Assembly: GCA_947462335.1 (NCBI GenBank)
Contig: OX381721.1
Coordinates: forward strand, 12,599,910-12,663,909
Direction: 5' to 3'
DNA from: Harmothoe impar
Taxonomy: Eukaryota > Annelida > Polychaeta > Phyllodocida > Polynoidae
Length of the DNA stretch: 64,000 bases
In this document: one piece after another, positions 33,001 through 43,735 of the stretch
Layout of the letters: the number at the start of each line of letters is the position of its first letter
Position numbering within the stretch: position 1 is the stretch's first letter
Made by a program: the position numbers and the translations under genes
Notes under the pieces: model-generated
Databases searched by the model: none
The model's input: the letters and a program-made list of their open reading frames with translations, nothing else
Told to the model about the DNA's origin: nothing

Positions 33001-36000
33001 ATATTCCATGTTCAGTCAATCATGTCTCAGTCATTAGTCAGTTGTATACTGTCCACTATACACCCTGTCAGTTCTAGACTGCAATACAGTCACATAGCAT
33101 CAATGTCATTGTATTAGAATAAACGGGCAGGTAAGTTCAGAATGCTTGTTTGATAAACCCATAGATTGAATCTTAACTGACTTGGCCAGGATGAGGACCA
33201 AAACATCATTGATTAATAAAGTAAGAGTTACAATCAAAGTTTTGGCATCTACATCATTGGGTGCATGCACATGGTAAGGTGATCAAAAACCCCACAATAG
33301 GTCGAGCTTAACAGTATAACAATGGCTCGATGCCAGCATAAGCAATAACGGTATCAGCAGTAATTTAGCTTCACTGAATCACAATATCAAGAAATATTAA
33401 GAGATCAAGAGTTCATTATAACCACAATTAGGCTATGTGAGAAACCAAATATTATATGGCAAGATATAGTTCAAGAATGCATTGAAATTGCATATGTTCA
33501 GTTCAGTTCATCAAATCAATGTTTATCGGTTCACGAGTGTAATGTAGAAAAGTCAAGATGGATACTACCGTAGGTTACACACTGTCCAGTGTACATGCTC
33601 CAGTACTGATCACAGGTTAATCCATAACTGTGCACAAACAGTGCCTGCAAGGAACACAAGGCTGATGGTGATCCTTTCTAGCCTATATCCCCAACAGTCA
33701 CTGTGGATAGTCTATCCTGTACTGTTCTATGAGGTGCAAAGTTTGAGGTGGATTGCAGCCTTAACAGCAGTATAGTTGTACGGAGTAACTATGTCCGTTG
33801 AGTTATGTATAAGTAGTCCAACTCCAATAGTGTCTTGACTGGAGTTAATGCCTGAGCCAAAACACCGACTACGCAAAGTTCCCATCACAACTGCTCAGTG
33901 CAGTAGATGATAGATCCACATAGGCTATGCTGTTAGATCTTTAGCTTGTCTAAGCACAGCAGTCCGGCACAGCCAGGTCGAAATGTGGTTATTATATATA
34001 AATATCTCCAACTGCAGACTCTGCCGCAGTGCATAGAGATAGATATCCACAACCACCCGAAGCTCTACAGCTCCAACGCGAAAGTACCCATGTGTCTATG
34101 AGTGTGGTCTGTACCGTTCTGGCTATCTACATACCGCGCACTTGCATACATACTCGCCCAGCGGGGTACGTCATCCCTCGCTAGTGCGCAGGACGAGGAC
34201 GCCTGTTGAGCTAGGACTTCCAGGGTGCTTATTAGGCATAGCGTCCCTACTCTGTACAGCGTCCCTGGATGGGCCTATTCTTGGTGGCCCGCCTTGGCCA
34301 GTTATCCGATCCACACCTCCGCCGATCCTGGTCTCTCACATGAACTCAGACTGGGCCCACACAGTATCCATGCACTGGCCCATCCTTCTATTCCTTATTT
34401 AATGTTTATTCTATATTTCACATTTTGCCATATATTCAAATACCAAACATATCCACCTAGTAGCGTATTTCTACATTCCACCAGAACCCATTCATGCACC
34501 TGGTCCAGTTATTCATGGCTCTCATCACAGTCACACGTATGCTTTACTAATAAACATGCCTACATTATTATTGACACAATATCATTCATTGCTCATATTA
34601 TTTCTTTCTGTCCCAACCTATTCTGGTCACCCCATCAGCACAGTGCTGCCTCCTTGAAATGAATATCGACTGAATGTTTCAATAATGTCATGGTTAAGTC
34701 GAGTTAATTCTAGTCAGCTTGACTGATCAGGAGTCCTTGATTCTGCAACTCTTAACTATGTGCCAAATATTTGACTTTTAGTACTGAAATATTTGGGGAG
34801 CTTCTCAACTCCAATAATTTAAAAGAAAGTTCATCTAAAACTAGCTTGTACTAGGCACAAGGAAATGTTATAATCTGGATGTCTTATGATTTCTACTTTA
34901 TTCTTATTATGTATAATCTATTCATTCAGGATAATACACAGAGCCCAGAAGTACAACTTCAATAGAACGGTTACCCTCGGTAAACAGTACCCCTTCAATA
35001 GCACAGACTTCCGCTCCCTGAGACTCGTCAAAAAGAATCCACCCGCCATAGGTAGGTGCTTACGGCAGCAGAATTATAACAATAATCATATACAATGACA
35101 GAATTCTTAGAAATAGGCTAAAAATTGTGTTAACGAATTCTCTAATGCAATGATATTGACAATGATGAAATGATAAATTGATAATGAAAAAGGTTTTAAA
35201 TATATGTATAACCATGTGGTTAATAGCGATATGCCAACTGGCATACCTACATGCATTGACCATAGTCATACAATTTCAATGAATAAACCTGTACTGTGTG
35301 ATCATTACAATCTGATTACACTAGTGATGTGGGGATGTTTGGCAATAGAAATCCTACTCTCACGAAGAGCAAAGTCTATTGTACTAGAAACAACTTGGAA
35401 ATGGTGGTGAGAGTGTCACTTTAAAAGAATCACCATGTCTATATACCATGTATTGCATCAGTTAAAAATATGCAACTTTCTCTATGTTTCATTGCCTGTC
35501 TTCCACAGATACCAATGCCTGCAGTTCACCTGACCGTGGTAGTTGTCAACATATCTGTGTCCCTACATCCCAGTCCAGGGTGTGTCGGTGTGCAGAGGCA
35601 TATGCACTTCAACCTGATGGCAGGTCATGTAAGGAAGGTAAGTGTGATGTCGGATATGGATTATAGTGATATTAGGAGGTGGGTTGAAAAATGGGTCTAT
35701 GAGGACTTGGCACTGGTATGGTTATTTTTGGTAAGTAATGGTTACAAACAGTGTAGGTGAGTGGAGACAGATGAGGAGTTTCCACCTTGTGAGGGTATTG
35801 AGAAGTGCAATAATTATTGTCTATCAATAAAAGCATGAATCATGACCAGTTACCCATGTTATGGAGGAAGTCAGATAAAACATTATATCAGTGTGAATAT
35901 ATCATATAATTTATCCAATGTATTGTGTGTTCTGAAATAAATCAGCGAGGGACATTCAAAAATAGACTGTAGGATATAGCCTGAACATCCAATAACTATA

Positions 36001-39000
36001 CTACATGTCTGGATACCACCATATTCATTAAAATGTTTGTACCAAGCTTATCAGCTATTGTCAGTACTTTCTATAGTAACACAGTCCACCTCCCACCTGT
36101 ACCTGATAAGACCTAATCCCTAAAATATAGTCATATGTGCTAATGAGTGTTCCTTACACAGTTTCCTTTACCCGAGGCTTCATCACTACTGACGTCAATA
36201 GGAAGATACTGATGGTGCACGACCTGAAAACTGGCGTCACGAAGAGGCTGACAGATCGTTGGCATGAGCATGAAAACCCCCTGGATGTTGTGTTTGATAA
36301 TGCTACAAAGGAGGTGTTCTGGCAGGACCGATACAGGAAAGGGATCTTCAAGACATGTTTACCAGAGCCATGTTACAAGCAGGTCAGGCAGTATAGGGAG
36401 AAAGGTAAGGGCCTTTTTCCAGTCTTTGTAAACACCCTGGGGATTTCATGTGGGTATTGCAATTTGCAATTGTTGCAGTGCCAAATATCATCAAGCACAT
36501 GATGTATACTGTATGATTGTATGTCTACTTATTTGTTCTCTAGATCTGCAGCCTTATAGAGCATGATTTCTGTGGGTTTTTTTTAAGGTTTAGAAATGTT
36601 GTTTAGACAGTATCTCATGTCCTCTGCTCTTTAATGTACATGTATTATGCTCAGTTAACATACTGTTTCCTAACTGTTGTCTAGAATCCCAGATGACAGC
36701 TATGACCGTGGACATGGGAAAGCGGATGATCTACATCTCTGACTATGGCCTGAAGAAGCTGTCTAAACTCAGCTACTCTGGGACCCTGGAGGAGGTGGTA
36801 GTCACAAACCTAACTGGATATGTTACCAGCATGGCTCTGGATACCAACAGAGGGTGAGTGACAAATTAAGACTCTCTTCCTGAAGACATCAGAGCCTTGA
36901 TTATGTCTATTTGGAAATAAATATGATATGCCACTACCAATGTACCCTACGATGTCATGTACTCTTTTCATATTGATCGTCAGAGGTGTTGCAAGCAACC
37001 TGACATGGGGGGGGGGGCTAACTGAACTGAATAAAGTCCAAAAAGATGGGTAATTCCAGGTGTCAGAACCAATGTGCTGAGAAACCTTTTGGGGTTCTGG
37101 GGGCAGGATTGACATAATTTGATGTTAAGATCAATTTGTGAATAAATTACCAAATTCGCCATAAAAGTATAGGCCACTTTTACTGAAATTGACATAATTA
37201 ATTAGCATTTCCTAAATTTTGTTCTGAGACCTCTGATTGGTCATGGTATTTGATTTTGATTGCTGCTCTTCTTTAACAGGAAGGTGTACTGGGCTAATGT
37301 CAGAAGATCTATAGAAGTGGCAGACATGGACAAGGGTACCAACCGTAAAGTGCTATTGTCAATGGCAGGCGTGTATGTCTCTGGTATGGAGGTTGACTCA
37401 CAAGGTATTCTAAAAATTGTTTTTATTTACATACAATACAAATGTCACAAATATTCTGCAGATAATGTGTGGAAGTGAGGTGGTGACCAAGCAGCTATGA
37501 GAATATGACATTGGATAACAGTTGCCATCTATGAAGACAGTAGAAGGTGTTACTATCCATCTGAAAACATTTGATTTCTGTTTATATTTTTCAGCAGGCC
37601 AACTATACATACTGGACTACACCAATAACCGTCTCCAGGCGTACGACCTCAATAAGAACAGTAAAACCGTGACCCTCTACCAGGCTGAGGGCACTGAGTC
37701 CTTGTACGGCCTCACCATGGCAGATGGGATCCTCTACTTCTCTGACCGGGAGAAACAGTAAGCTATTTTTTTTTACATGTGTACTCCTAAGTCTTTTGAA
37801 TTGTAATCCATGAGCCTCACACCGAGAGTTAAGCTTCATGCTTGAAGCTTCATGCTTGTTACACAGAAGGGATATAAGGGTTTGGTTGTGGACAATTTGT
37901 ATCATGTGAACACCTCGTGCTGGAAAGCTGTGGACAAGTATTTTGAGGACACTTTGTGATGGAGGGCTTGGGTGCAACAGTGTGGCAATGATTGACACAC
38001 CTCATATACATGTAGCTGGGTTTCTCCACAATGGTCATACAAGGGGTCAGCACTCACACCTTCATGGTGTAATAAACAACCAACATTCATCTCTCCACCA
38101 CTCCATCTGACCCTCAGTATAATTCTGTAGCATACTACTCCATTGCAGGTCCATACTAGAGTTTGATGTTAGCACTAACCAGACAACGGAGCGTGGCCGG
38201 AGGAGCTACAAACGGGTCGTAGGAATCGCATACTTCAATTTAGGTGAGTGAATTTATTTCTACATTCATTATGCAGGCCAGCTCTAGCATTTTCAGACAT
38301 TGTGTACCGTAAAACCTCACGTATAAGCCTAACTCGCGTAAAAGCCACACCCCGAGTTTGGGCTGATCCTATAAGCTGCAGAGGCCCTCTGAATGGTGCC
38401 TGGGAAAAACTCGTGTATAAGCCGCACCCCGACTTTTAGCCTATTAAAGTCTATGAGCACACATGGCCTCACCATGTATTGTGTTAGGGCTGAGGTGCGA
38501 GTGAGCTGCATTGTCTTAGGTGATATAGTTTTAAAACCAACACAGCCGAAGGCTGGTCAGCAGGCCCACAGGGCCCATACAGACCGAACCTGGGCATTGT
38601 CTTAGGGCTGAGGTGCGAATATGAGGCATTGACACTGCCCCCTCACCTTTGTCAAGTGCTTGTCCACACACACCCTCCCTCTCTGTAACTGCTAGAGCTG
38701 TGTTAATGCCATTTCATGGTCATTTTATAAATCGCAATTTGGAAAAACTCGCATACAAGCCGCACCCCGAGTTTGGGCCGGTTCTATAAGCAGCACCAGC
38801 GATCTGACTCGCGTACTAGCCGCGGCTTCTACGCGAGGTTTTACGGAAGGTTTTACACAATCATGATGGTTAAGTCAACGAGGGGTGTTGGGGGGCAATT
38901 AATCTGTAATTTTCACTTTGACAATCAGCTAACAAGATATCTCTCTCCCCAGGTGACACACGCAAACCGCCTGATGTCTACCAGCAGGGACCTGTGATAT

Positions 39001-39770
39001 CTGCTCTCACTGATCGTGGTGCGTTCAGCCTCACACTCATCATTGCCATCGGTGTGGGATTCGGCGGGCTCATCATCATCGTTATCATCATCAGCTGTGC
39101 TGTTGTTGCCTATAAGAGGAGGTAGTCATCATCTATCATTGATTTTGAATTCATGTTCTATAATTTGTAAACATAATAATACTCAAACCAACAACAACAA
39201 AAATTAGTTTTAGGTATACAATTGGGAGAACTATTTGGCTGTGCTACATCTGAACGGTTAGGTGAGTACCAAGACAAACCTGCATGGCTGTAAGCCAGCT
39301 CTGGTCCTGTCTATGGCACCTAGAACAGGATGGTTCAAATCAGAAATTATAAGAGATGTTCCCTAAGCTGATGAACAAAGAACCTCCCCCCAATTGGAAA
39401 CCTCTTTTTTATATAATCTAGAAGGTACATGTCATTATTCCTGTGAAATTTACCTATGTTTATAACAGTTTGTCTATACATGAAGGCACTATCTACTTGC
39501 AGGTCTACCACTGTTGAGCCTGAGGCCGGCCCTCCTCCTGCCGCTCCCACCGACCCCCCTGTGCCACTGGACATGATGGCGAGTGGTATGCAGCCACAAC
39601 CACCTCTAGGGGTCTACGCAGAACTCTTCTGTGAACCAGATGAGGATGAACCCAAGAAGCAGCCACTACCACCCCCCTACGATGGGCCCACTGACTGCCC
39701 AGCTGACTCTCCAACAGATAACACCCAACCAGTACAACCAGTGCAACCACCCCCCTACGAGCGCTATTAA
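19837..39770 (+). CDS. Two-propeller LRP-like receptor, gene 1 (14 exons, 749 aa)
   Basis: Exons: 19837-19879, 21826-22083, 22564-22732, 23301-23431, 23912-24077, 34930-35051, 35509-35637, 36162-36404, 36685-36853, 37280-37404, 37595-37757, 38149-38243, 38953-39121, 39503-39770. All junctions are GT-AG and all phases join. Residues 1-18 are a signal peptide (MCILTVVLLLTFVSVGLC). Residues 19-296 form a YWTD-type propeller (LYYSDY, IYYAER, LYWADW, LYWADN). Residues 297-339 are a six-cysteine EGF module. A second propeller ends near 590 (VFWQDR, IYISDY, VYWANV, LYILDY, LYFSDR). The transmembrane helix is at about 630-657. The tail carries YAEL (699-702) and PPPY (717-720 and 743-746), motifs for AP-2 and for WW domains such as those of NEDD4-type ligases. 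It resembles half of an LRP5/6 ectodomain but has no LDLa repeats and no PPPSPxS motifs. Intron 5 carries a large LTR element. Likely an endocytic or signalling receptor; ligand unknown. Confidence 0.9.
20536..21112. repeat. Long (CT)n/(CTGT)n microsatellite in intron 1 of LRP-like gene 1
   Basis: About 575 bp of CTCT and CTGT repeats. The matching position in intron 1 of gene 2 (about 47480-47580) has a much shorter pyrimidine-rich tract, so the array expanded in gene 1. Ser/Leu-rich open frames here are artefacts of the repeat. Confidence 0.9.
22918..23055. mobile_element. MITE of the CATATGTGTTTTA family (best copy)
   Basis: CCAGCCAGCATTG at the left end faces CAATGTTGGCTGG at the right end, 12 of 13 complementary. 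The inner part is G/C-rich with CATATGGGTCCCACTAAGC. It lies in intron 3 of LRP-like gene 1. Confidence 0.6.
24176..26149. repeat. LTR, left copy
   Basis: It runs from TGAACTATTAGTATG to CCCCATCAGCACA. It matches the right copy base for base wherever compared, except at 24767. Short open frames inside are present identically in both LTRs and are not genes. Confidence 0.9.
26150..32668. other. Non-coding interior of the LTR element
   Basis: No recognisable retroviral-type coding sequence. Notable contents are a tRNA T-arm-like CCCGGGTTCGATTTCCC near 26452, a 62-bp tandem repeat with CRE palindromes at 28998-29193, an 18-base copy of the LTR end at 30472-30489, and long pyrimidine-rich stretches at 30900-32460. 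A possible minus-strand primer-binding site begins 3 bases inside the right LTR edge (32665 downwards, TGGTTGGAGAATCAAGGG). No polypurine tract was found next to either LTR. Confidence 0.6.
28998..29193. promoter_or_regulatory. Tandem repeat carrying three TGACGTCA (CRE) palindromes
   Basis: TGACGTCA occurs at 28998-29005, 29071-29078 and 29133-29140. The last two sit in 62-bp direct repeats that also contain GAGGTGATGGGCAGTGTCAC and CAACTTTGCACTTGTCATG. TGACGTCA is the full consensus for CREB/ATF factors. The cluster lies within the LTR element interior. Confidence 0.6.
32669..34642. repeat. LTR, right copy
   Basis: Direct repeat of 24176-26149, followed by the target duplication GTGC at 34643-34646. 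Confidence 0.9.
38306..38847. mobile_element. MITE of the ATAAGCCGCACCCC family, in intron 12 of LRP-like gene 1
   Basis: The left end ACCGTAAAACCTCACGTATA is mirrored by TACGCGAGGTTTTACGG at the right. The phrase ATAAGCCGCACCCCGA recurs inside. Other copies lie at 43272-43497 and about 58350-58540, with a fragment at 13738-13808. Confidence 0.65.
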
Positions 39771-39909
39771 CAAGCTTTCTCTGTACCAGGACTACACTGA
39801 TATTTTGTCGGTTTGCTACGTTAGTCAGTATTGGCTAACTCGGGTTAGTCATAGGGGTATTGGTCTAAAGGACCAATGCATTAGTCAAAATGGAGAACTG
39901 ATATTCAGC

Positions 39910-39915
39910 AATAAA
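39910..39915 (+). terminator. Poly(A) signal of LRP-like gene 1
   Basis: AATAAA lies 140 bases after the stop codon at 39768-39770. It is the first canonical hexamer. Confidence 0.55.
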
Positions 39916-39929
39916 TGATTCAATTCTGC

Positions 39930-39986
39930 CATCTGCTGTGGTAATTGGGAGTAAGACAGTCTAACTCCCAAAGGACACACCAGATG
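39930..39986. repeat. Short imperfect hairpin
   Basis: CCATCTG...TTGGGAGT faces ACTCCCAA...CAGATGG with a few mismatches. Confidence 0.45.
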
Positions 39987-40108
39987 GCACATGGTTTGTA
40001 AGAATACCTTTCCTGGGGGTATATACTTTAAAGTGATCTATACACGTTGACATTTACAATCACAATTCTCACAGAATATGATTCCCAACATAGAGCTCCA
40101 AAGCTGCT

Positions 40109-40201
40109 AATGACCACCGTCCACTGGGGAACTTTGGCCGACTAAACCCATACATTTCCTATACAGCTTCGGCCAATTAGAGCCCAGTGGATGGTGGCTA
40201 T
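40109..40201. repeat. Hairpin repeat, copy a
   Basis: Ends GACCACCGTCCACTGGGG and GCCCAGTGGATGGTGGCTA are complementary. A second copy of the same family lies about 90 bp downstream. Confidence 0.6.
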
Positions 40202-40292
40202 CAAGGAGCCCTGTTTGTGTAACTTGTGTGTTTTCAGAACAAGTCTAAACTGTATTGCTTGGAAAGTGCTAGAATTTTACGATCATCCGTCG

Positions 40293-40387
40293 TAATGGCC
40301 ACCGTCCACTGGGGAACTTCGGCCGAGAAGCCTGTACATTCCCTACATGATTTCCGCCGAATAGAGCCCAGTGGACAGTGGCCATTA
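40293..40387. mobile_element. Hairpin repeat, copy b (95-bp mini-MITE)
   Basis: Ends TAATGGCCACCGTCCACTGG and CCAGTGGACAGTGGCCATTA are complementary with one mismatch. The interior AACTTCGGCCGA matches copy a. Confidence 0.65.
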
Positions 40388-40631
40388 GATGTCATATACC
40401 ATTGTAGGTGTATACTATACTTCATTGATTCAACATGACTAGTAGAAGGCGTAGTCTCATATTTACTGTGTTAGCTCATATGTCTGATGGCAATTAATGC
40501 ACTTGTCGCCCCTGACCTTGTCTGTAGCATTTTCTGCTTCCCTGAGATGTACGTAGAACTGTTACCTCTGAACATGCACCTCTGACTGCCTCATCTCTGA
40601 CCGTCTCCAACCTCCTCCAGGTAAGGCCTCA

Positions 40632-40750
40632 CCCAGTCAGCATTGGTCCCTGGGGCCCATATGTGTTTTACTTGGGCCAGCTGGGCTTGCCCATATCTTG
40701 GTTATGGTTCTTTTTGTCTAGGGCTACCAGTGGGAGCCCAGATGTGTCAG
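40632..40750. repeat. Copy of the CATATGTGTTTTA interspersed repeat
   Basis: It shares CAGCATTGGTCCCTGGGG and GGGCTACCAGTGGGAGCCCA with 22918-23055. A further fragment (ATCTGGGCTCCCACTGGTAG) lies at about 40907-40926. Confidence 0.6.
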
Positions 40751-41773
40751 CCCACGAAAACCATAGCTTTTTTTCATAGATACATTGTAAATATTTCGAA
40801 ACATACTGACATCTGATTTCCCTCAAGAAATTACCATTTATTGTACACTTTTATAGTGTGTGCTAAATCTGGGCTAGGGCTGGGCACTAGGAATCTGGGC
40901 GGACCCATCTGGGCTCCCACTGGTAGGAAGAGATAAAGACCCTTTTTAAAGGGCTAGGGAAGCCACCCCTTGATTATATCATGTATCATGTGATTATGTG
41001 TTCAATTAGGGTGTTTACCTTTAGTGATCACTCTCCTACCTTTGTCAATATACTGGAGATTTTATTCTGGGGACTTTATTCTGAACATAAAATGGCAATA
41101 TGCAATATAATCAAATTCATGATGCGGGTTATAAATGGCCAATGTTTTTGCAATATAATAATGTGGATGACTTTTTTCTCCTGTACAAAACATGACATGG
41201 ACTCCAGTGTCTCAGGTATATATAATCTCGGGTAAATCTGGAGCCTGGATGCAGAGACTCCATCTAGTCTCCAGCTTTACCCTGGAGACTGACAATGCCA
41301 TAGTCATGCTGCTGACATCCCTGACTCTAAGAGGAGAAACTATATGTGGTCTTTGAGATTAAATGTTGACTTCATGAATTGTACAGATAATGAAGGGAAA
41401 AGTAAGGAGATACAGCTTATACAAAGTAAAGCATTACGCTCGGTTTACAAGGTTAGGCTTTTAAGGAAAATCATACTATAGATACACAATTGTATATAGT
41501 TAATGCTTGTACTAATTAGTCAAAATCAGTTACATTCCTGTCATTTTGTCCTGTCCAAGATTGATGCCGTAACGATTCTATTATAGGCAAAGGTGCCTTT
41601 GTGATATATTATCATGTAAGTAAATGGGTGATAATCCGAAAGTCTTCCAAGCATTATACCGAGTATTTATGCAATGCAATACCCAAAAACCTGAATTCAC
41701 TCAGATGAGAGACCTAAATGAATTCAAACCATCTAGTTAGAATAATTGTACAACTAGTTTGGTGTAAGGTCTT

Positions 41774-42140
41774 ACAGTGGCGGATCCAAAGGGGGCTGAT
41801 CAGTACCAACTGGCCAACCATGGAGTGACTGTCTGTTCCCACGCGCAGCGCAAGCGAAGCGCAGCACAGCTGCCATACTAGGGGGGTTTGGGGCATATCC
41901 CCCCCCCCCCCCCAAGAAAATACTGATGGTCTAGACTTCAAATGGTGCCTTGTCACACATTTTGGGACTCAGATCTGTGTCTATATGGTATTGTTCCCTT
42001 CTCCCTTCCCCCCCCCCCCCTCTTTTCTCCTCTTTTTTTTTGGAGGTGGGGGGACTCTTTTTCCTCCTCTTTTCTCCTCTCTTTTCTTTTTGGAGGGGAC
42101 CAAGCCCCGACGCCCCCCCCCCCCTGGATCCGCCAATGTT
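41774..42140. mobile_element. Non-autonomous DNA transposon with TGGCGGATCCA ends
   Basis: ACAGTGGCGGATCCA at the left faces TGGATCCGCCAATGTT at the right. The 9-base sequence TAAGGTCTT flanks both sides (41765-41773 and 42141-42149), a convincing target duplication. Its length suggests the hAT or Mutator groups. The interior is low-complexity (poly-C, T/C-rich) and non-coding. Confidence 0.75.
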
Positions 42141-42149
42141 TAAGGTCTT

Positions 42150-43271
42150 TCCTCTTCCCTGTTGTTAAAATAACCCTCGTTTTCTCATGCCATCTCATTA
42201 CAAGCATACCGCTGTGATAATGTATTAAACATGCGATGGTTGTATACTCTAACCTATGCACCTGCCTTAACTGGACAGCATGCTGCATTGGTTGCTGCAT
42301 GTGAGAAATAAACAAGAAGCTGCCACAGTGAACGTCTCAGATCAGCGCTCAATATGCAGGGCATCACTGTGGGCGCGGAAATGCATTCCTGGTAAAACCT
42401 GTGAATCTATATATTCACCCTGCCGTGTTTTGCTGCATGTATCATAATGCATATAAAATATATCTGAAGTGATAGGGCTCCCGATGCAGGAACGGCAATG
42501 CACCGATCATCGGTTGTAGGCCTATAAATGTATAAATTAGCCAAAATAAAAACATTTAAAAATAAACATTGTGAAGATTGTTATATCTGTAAGAATGATT
42601 ATAATTGTTAACCAAATGGGGGACCGTAACTTCAGACAATCCAATTGAATGTGAGGGGGACAGAGAGGGGGATAGAGAGAAGGACAGAGAGAGATGGAGA
42701 GGTAATGGATGATGATAAGAGGCAAGGTTAGCAATATGGATTCCTAAACTACATGTATACACTTCCTAAACTGGCTATGGTCATTACCATACACTTGCCA
42801 ATTCAAGTTACAAAGTCTGCAATGGTTGAATACCTTATAGTATTTAGATGGGGGATAGAGGGACAGAGGGGCCGATCGAATGTCAAGGAGGCGGGATAGA
42901 GGGAAATAGAGGGGGATAGAGGAGGAGGGGTGCAAACAGGCAGCTGATAGGAAGATATATAGGGCACCTAGGTGTTACCGACGCGCCCCCATGTTTAGTC
43001 AGGTGGCAGAGTGAAGAACCCTAAGTTCTACATATACCGAGAAGAGGGGTTATCATTCGGGGTTCGGTCAGTACTGAATCTACAGGAGTCCACCTAGTTT
43101 TACCTGATTGAAATTTTATCCCCTGATCATGGATGCGCCCATGGCCTAATCCCTAGGAGCCCTACACTGTTGGAAGTAAGTAGTACGGTAGAATCTACTG
43201 TAGACCCAGACCTGAAGGTCTGGGGTTCAACTCTCAGTACTTGCACCATTTCTACTCATCCATGTGAGAGA
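42150..43271. other. Intergenic, no gene seen
   Basis: Purine-rich GGGGGATAGAGGGA-type simple sequence lies near 42650-42700 and 42850-42930. Around 43195-43245 the plus strand has a tRNA T-arm-like GGTCTGGGGTTCAACTCTC. No coding frame. Confidence 0.35.
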
Positions 43272-43497
43272 TACCGTAAATTCTCGCCTAGAAGCCGCGG
43301 CTTGTACGCGAGTCAGACTCAGCTTTCTTTTGATACCAAACATGCCTATATAGGGTGCGGCTTATACGAGAGTTTTTATTAGTATACTACAGTACCAAAA
43401 TCGTAATATTCAGACCCCCTCTGCTGCTTATATAATTTGTCAAAGTTAGGGGTGCGGCTTATACGCGAGTTAGGCTTATACGCGAGAATTTACGGTA
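43272..43497. mobile_element. MITE of the ATAAGCCGCACCCC family flanked by TA
   Basis: Left TACCGTAAATTCTCGCCTAG and right GCGAGAATTTACGGTA are mirror images, about 23 of 25 positions. A TA dinucleotide sits at each boundary. The interior contains inverted copies of the TGCGGCTTATACG phrase. Confidence 0.7.
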
Positions 43498-43651
43498 GTA
43501 CGTTTTCTATGGGCAAAAACACTATAAAATGTTACAGGGACCTTGCATAAAGGTTATGACCCATTTACAAATAGTCTACATCCATACGTAATGTTTTTAA
43601 ATGTTTATTTTGAAAATAGGTTCTAAAACAGATTCACGTATATTCAACATT

Positions 43652-43735
43652 GGGCATCTTGGAGATTTGAACCCCCATCTTCCGATCCAAAGTGACAACA
43701 TCACCCACTGCTCTACTGACTGAGCTAGCGGGACA
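43652..43735 (-). pseudogene. tRNA-like sequence (tRNA pseudogene or SINE head)
   Basis: On the minus strand, GCTAGCTCAGTCAGTAGAGC is an A-box/D-arm and GGGTTCAAATCTCC is a B-box/T-arm. The 5' GTCCCGC does not pair with the expected 3' acceptor strand, and the anticodon arm is poor, so this is not an intact tRNA. A second perfect B-box (GGTTCGAATCC, minus strand) lies at about 43978-43988. Confidence 0.55.

Larger units (their letters stand above)
24176..34642. mobile_element. LTR retrotransposon, non-autonomous (LARD-like), in intron 5 of LRP-like gene 1
   Basis: Two direct LTRs of 1,974 bp (24176-26149 and 32669-34642) bound a 6,519-bp interior. Each LTR starts TG and ends CA. The repeat has a constant offset of 8,493 bp with no indel, and I saw one substitution (24767 T, 33260 G). 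GTGC at 24172-24175 and 34643-34646 is a 4-bp target duplication. The interior has no frame above 179 codons and no gag, protease, reverse transcriptase or integrase motif on either strand, which fits a large retrotransposon derivative mobilised in trans. The T/C-rich plus strand of the interior hints that the element's sense strand is minus. The matching intron of gene 2 (54161-54600) lacks it, so it inserted after the gene duplication. Confidence 0.9.

Noticed and set aside
43652..43735. Intact tRNA gene
   Set aside because: A-box and B-box are present but the acceptor strands do not pair and the anticodon arm is poor.
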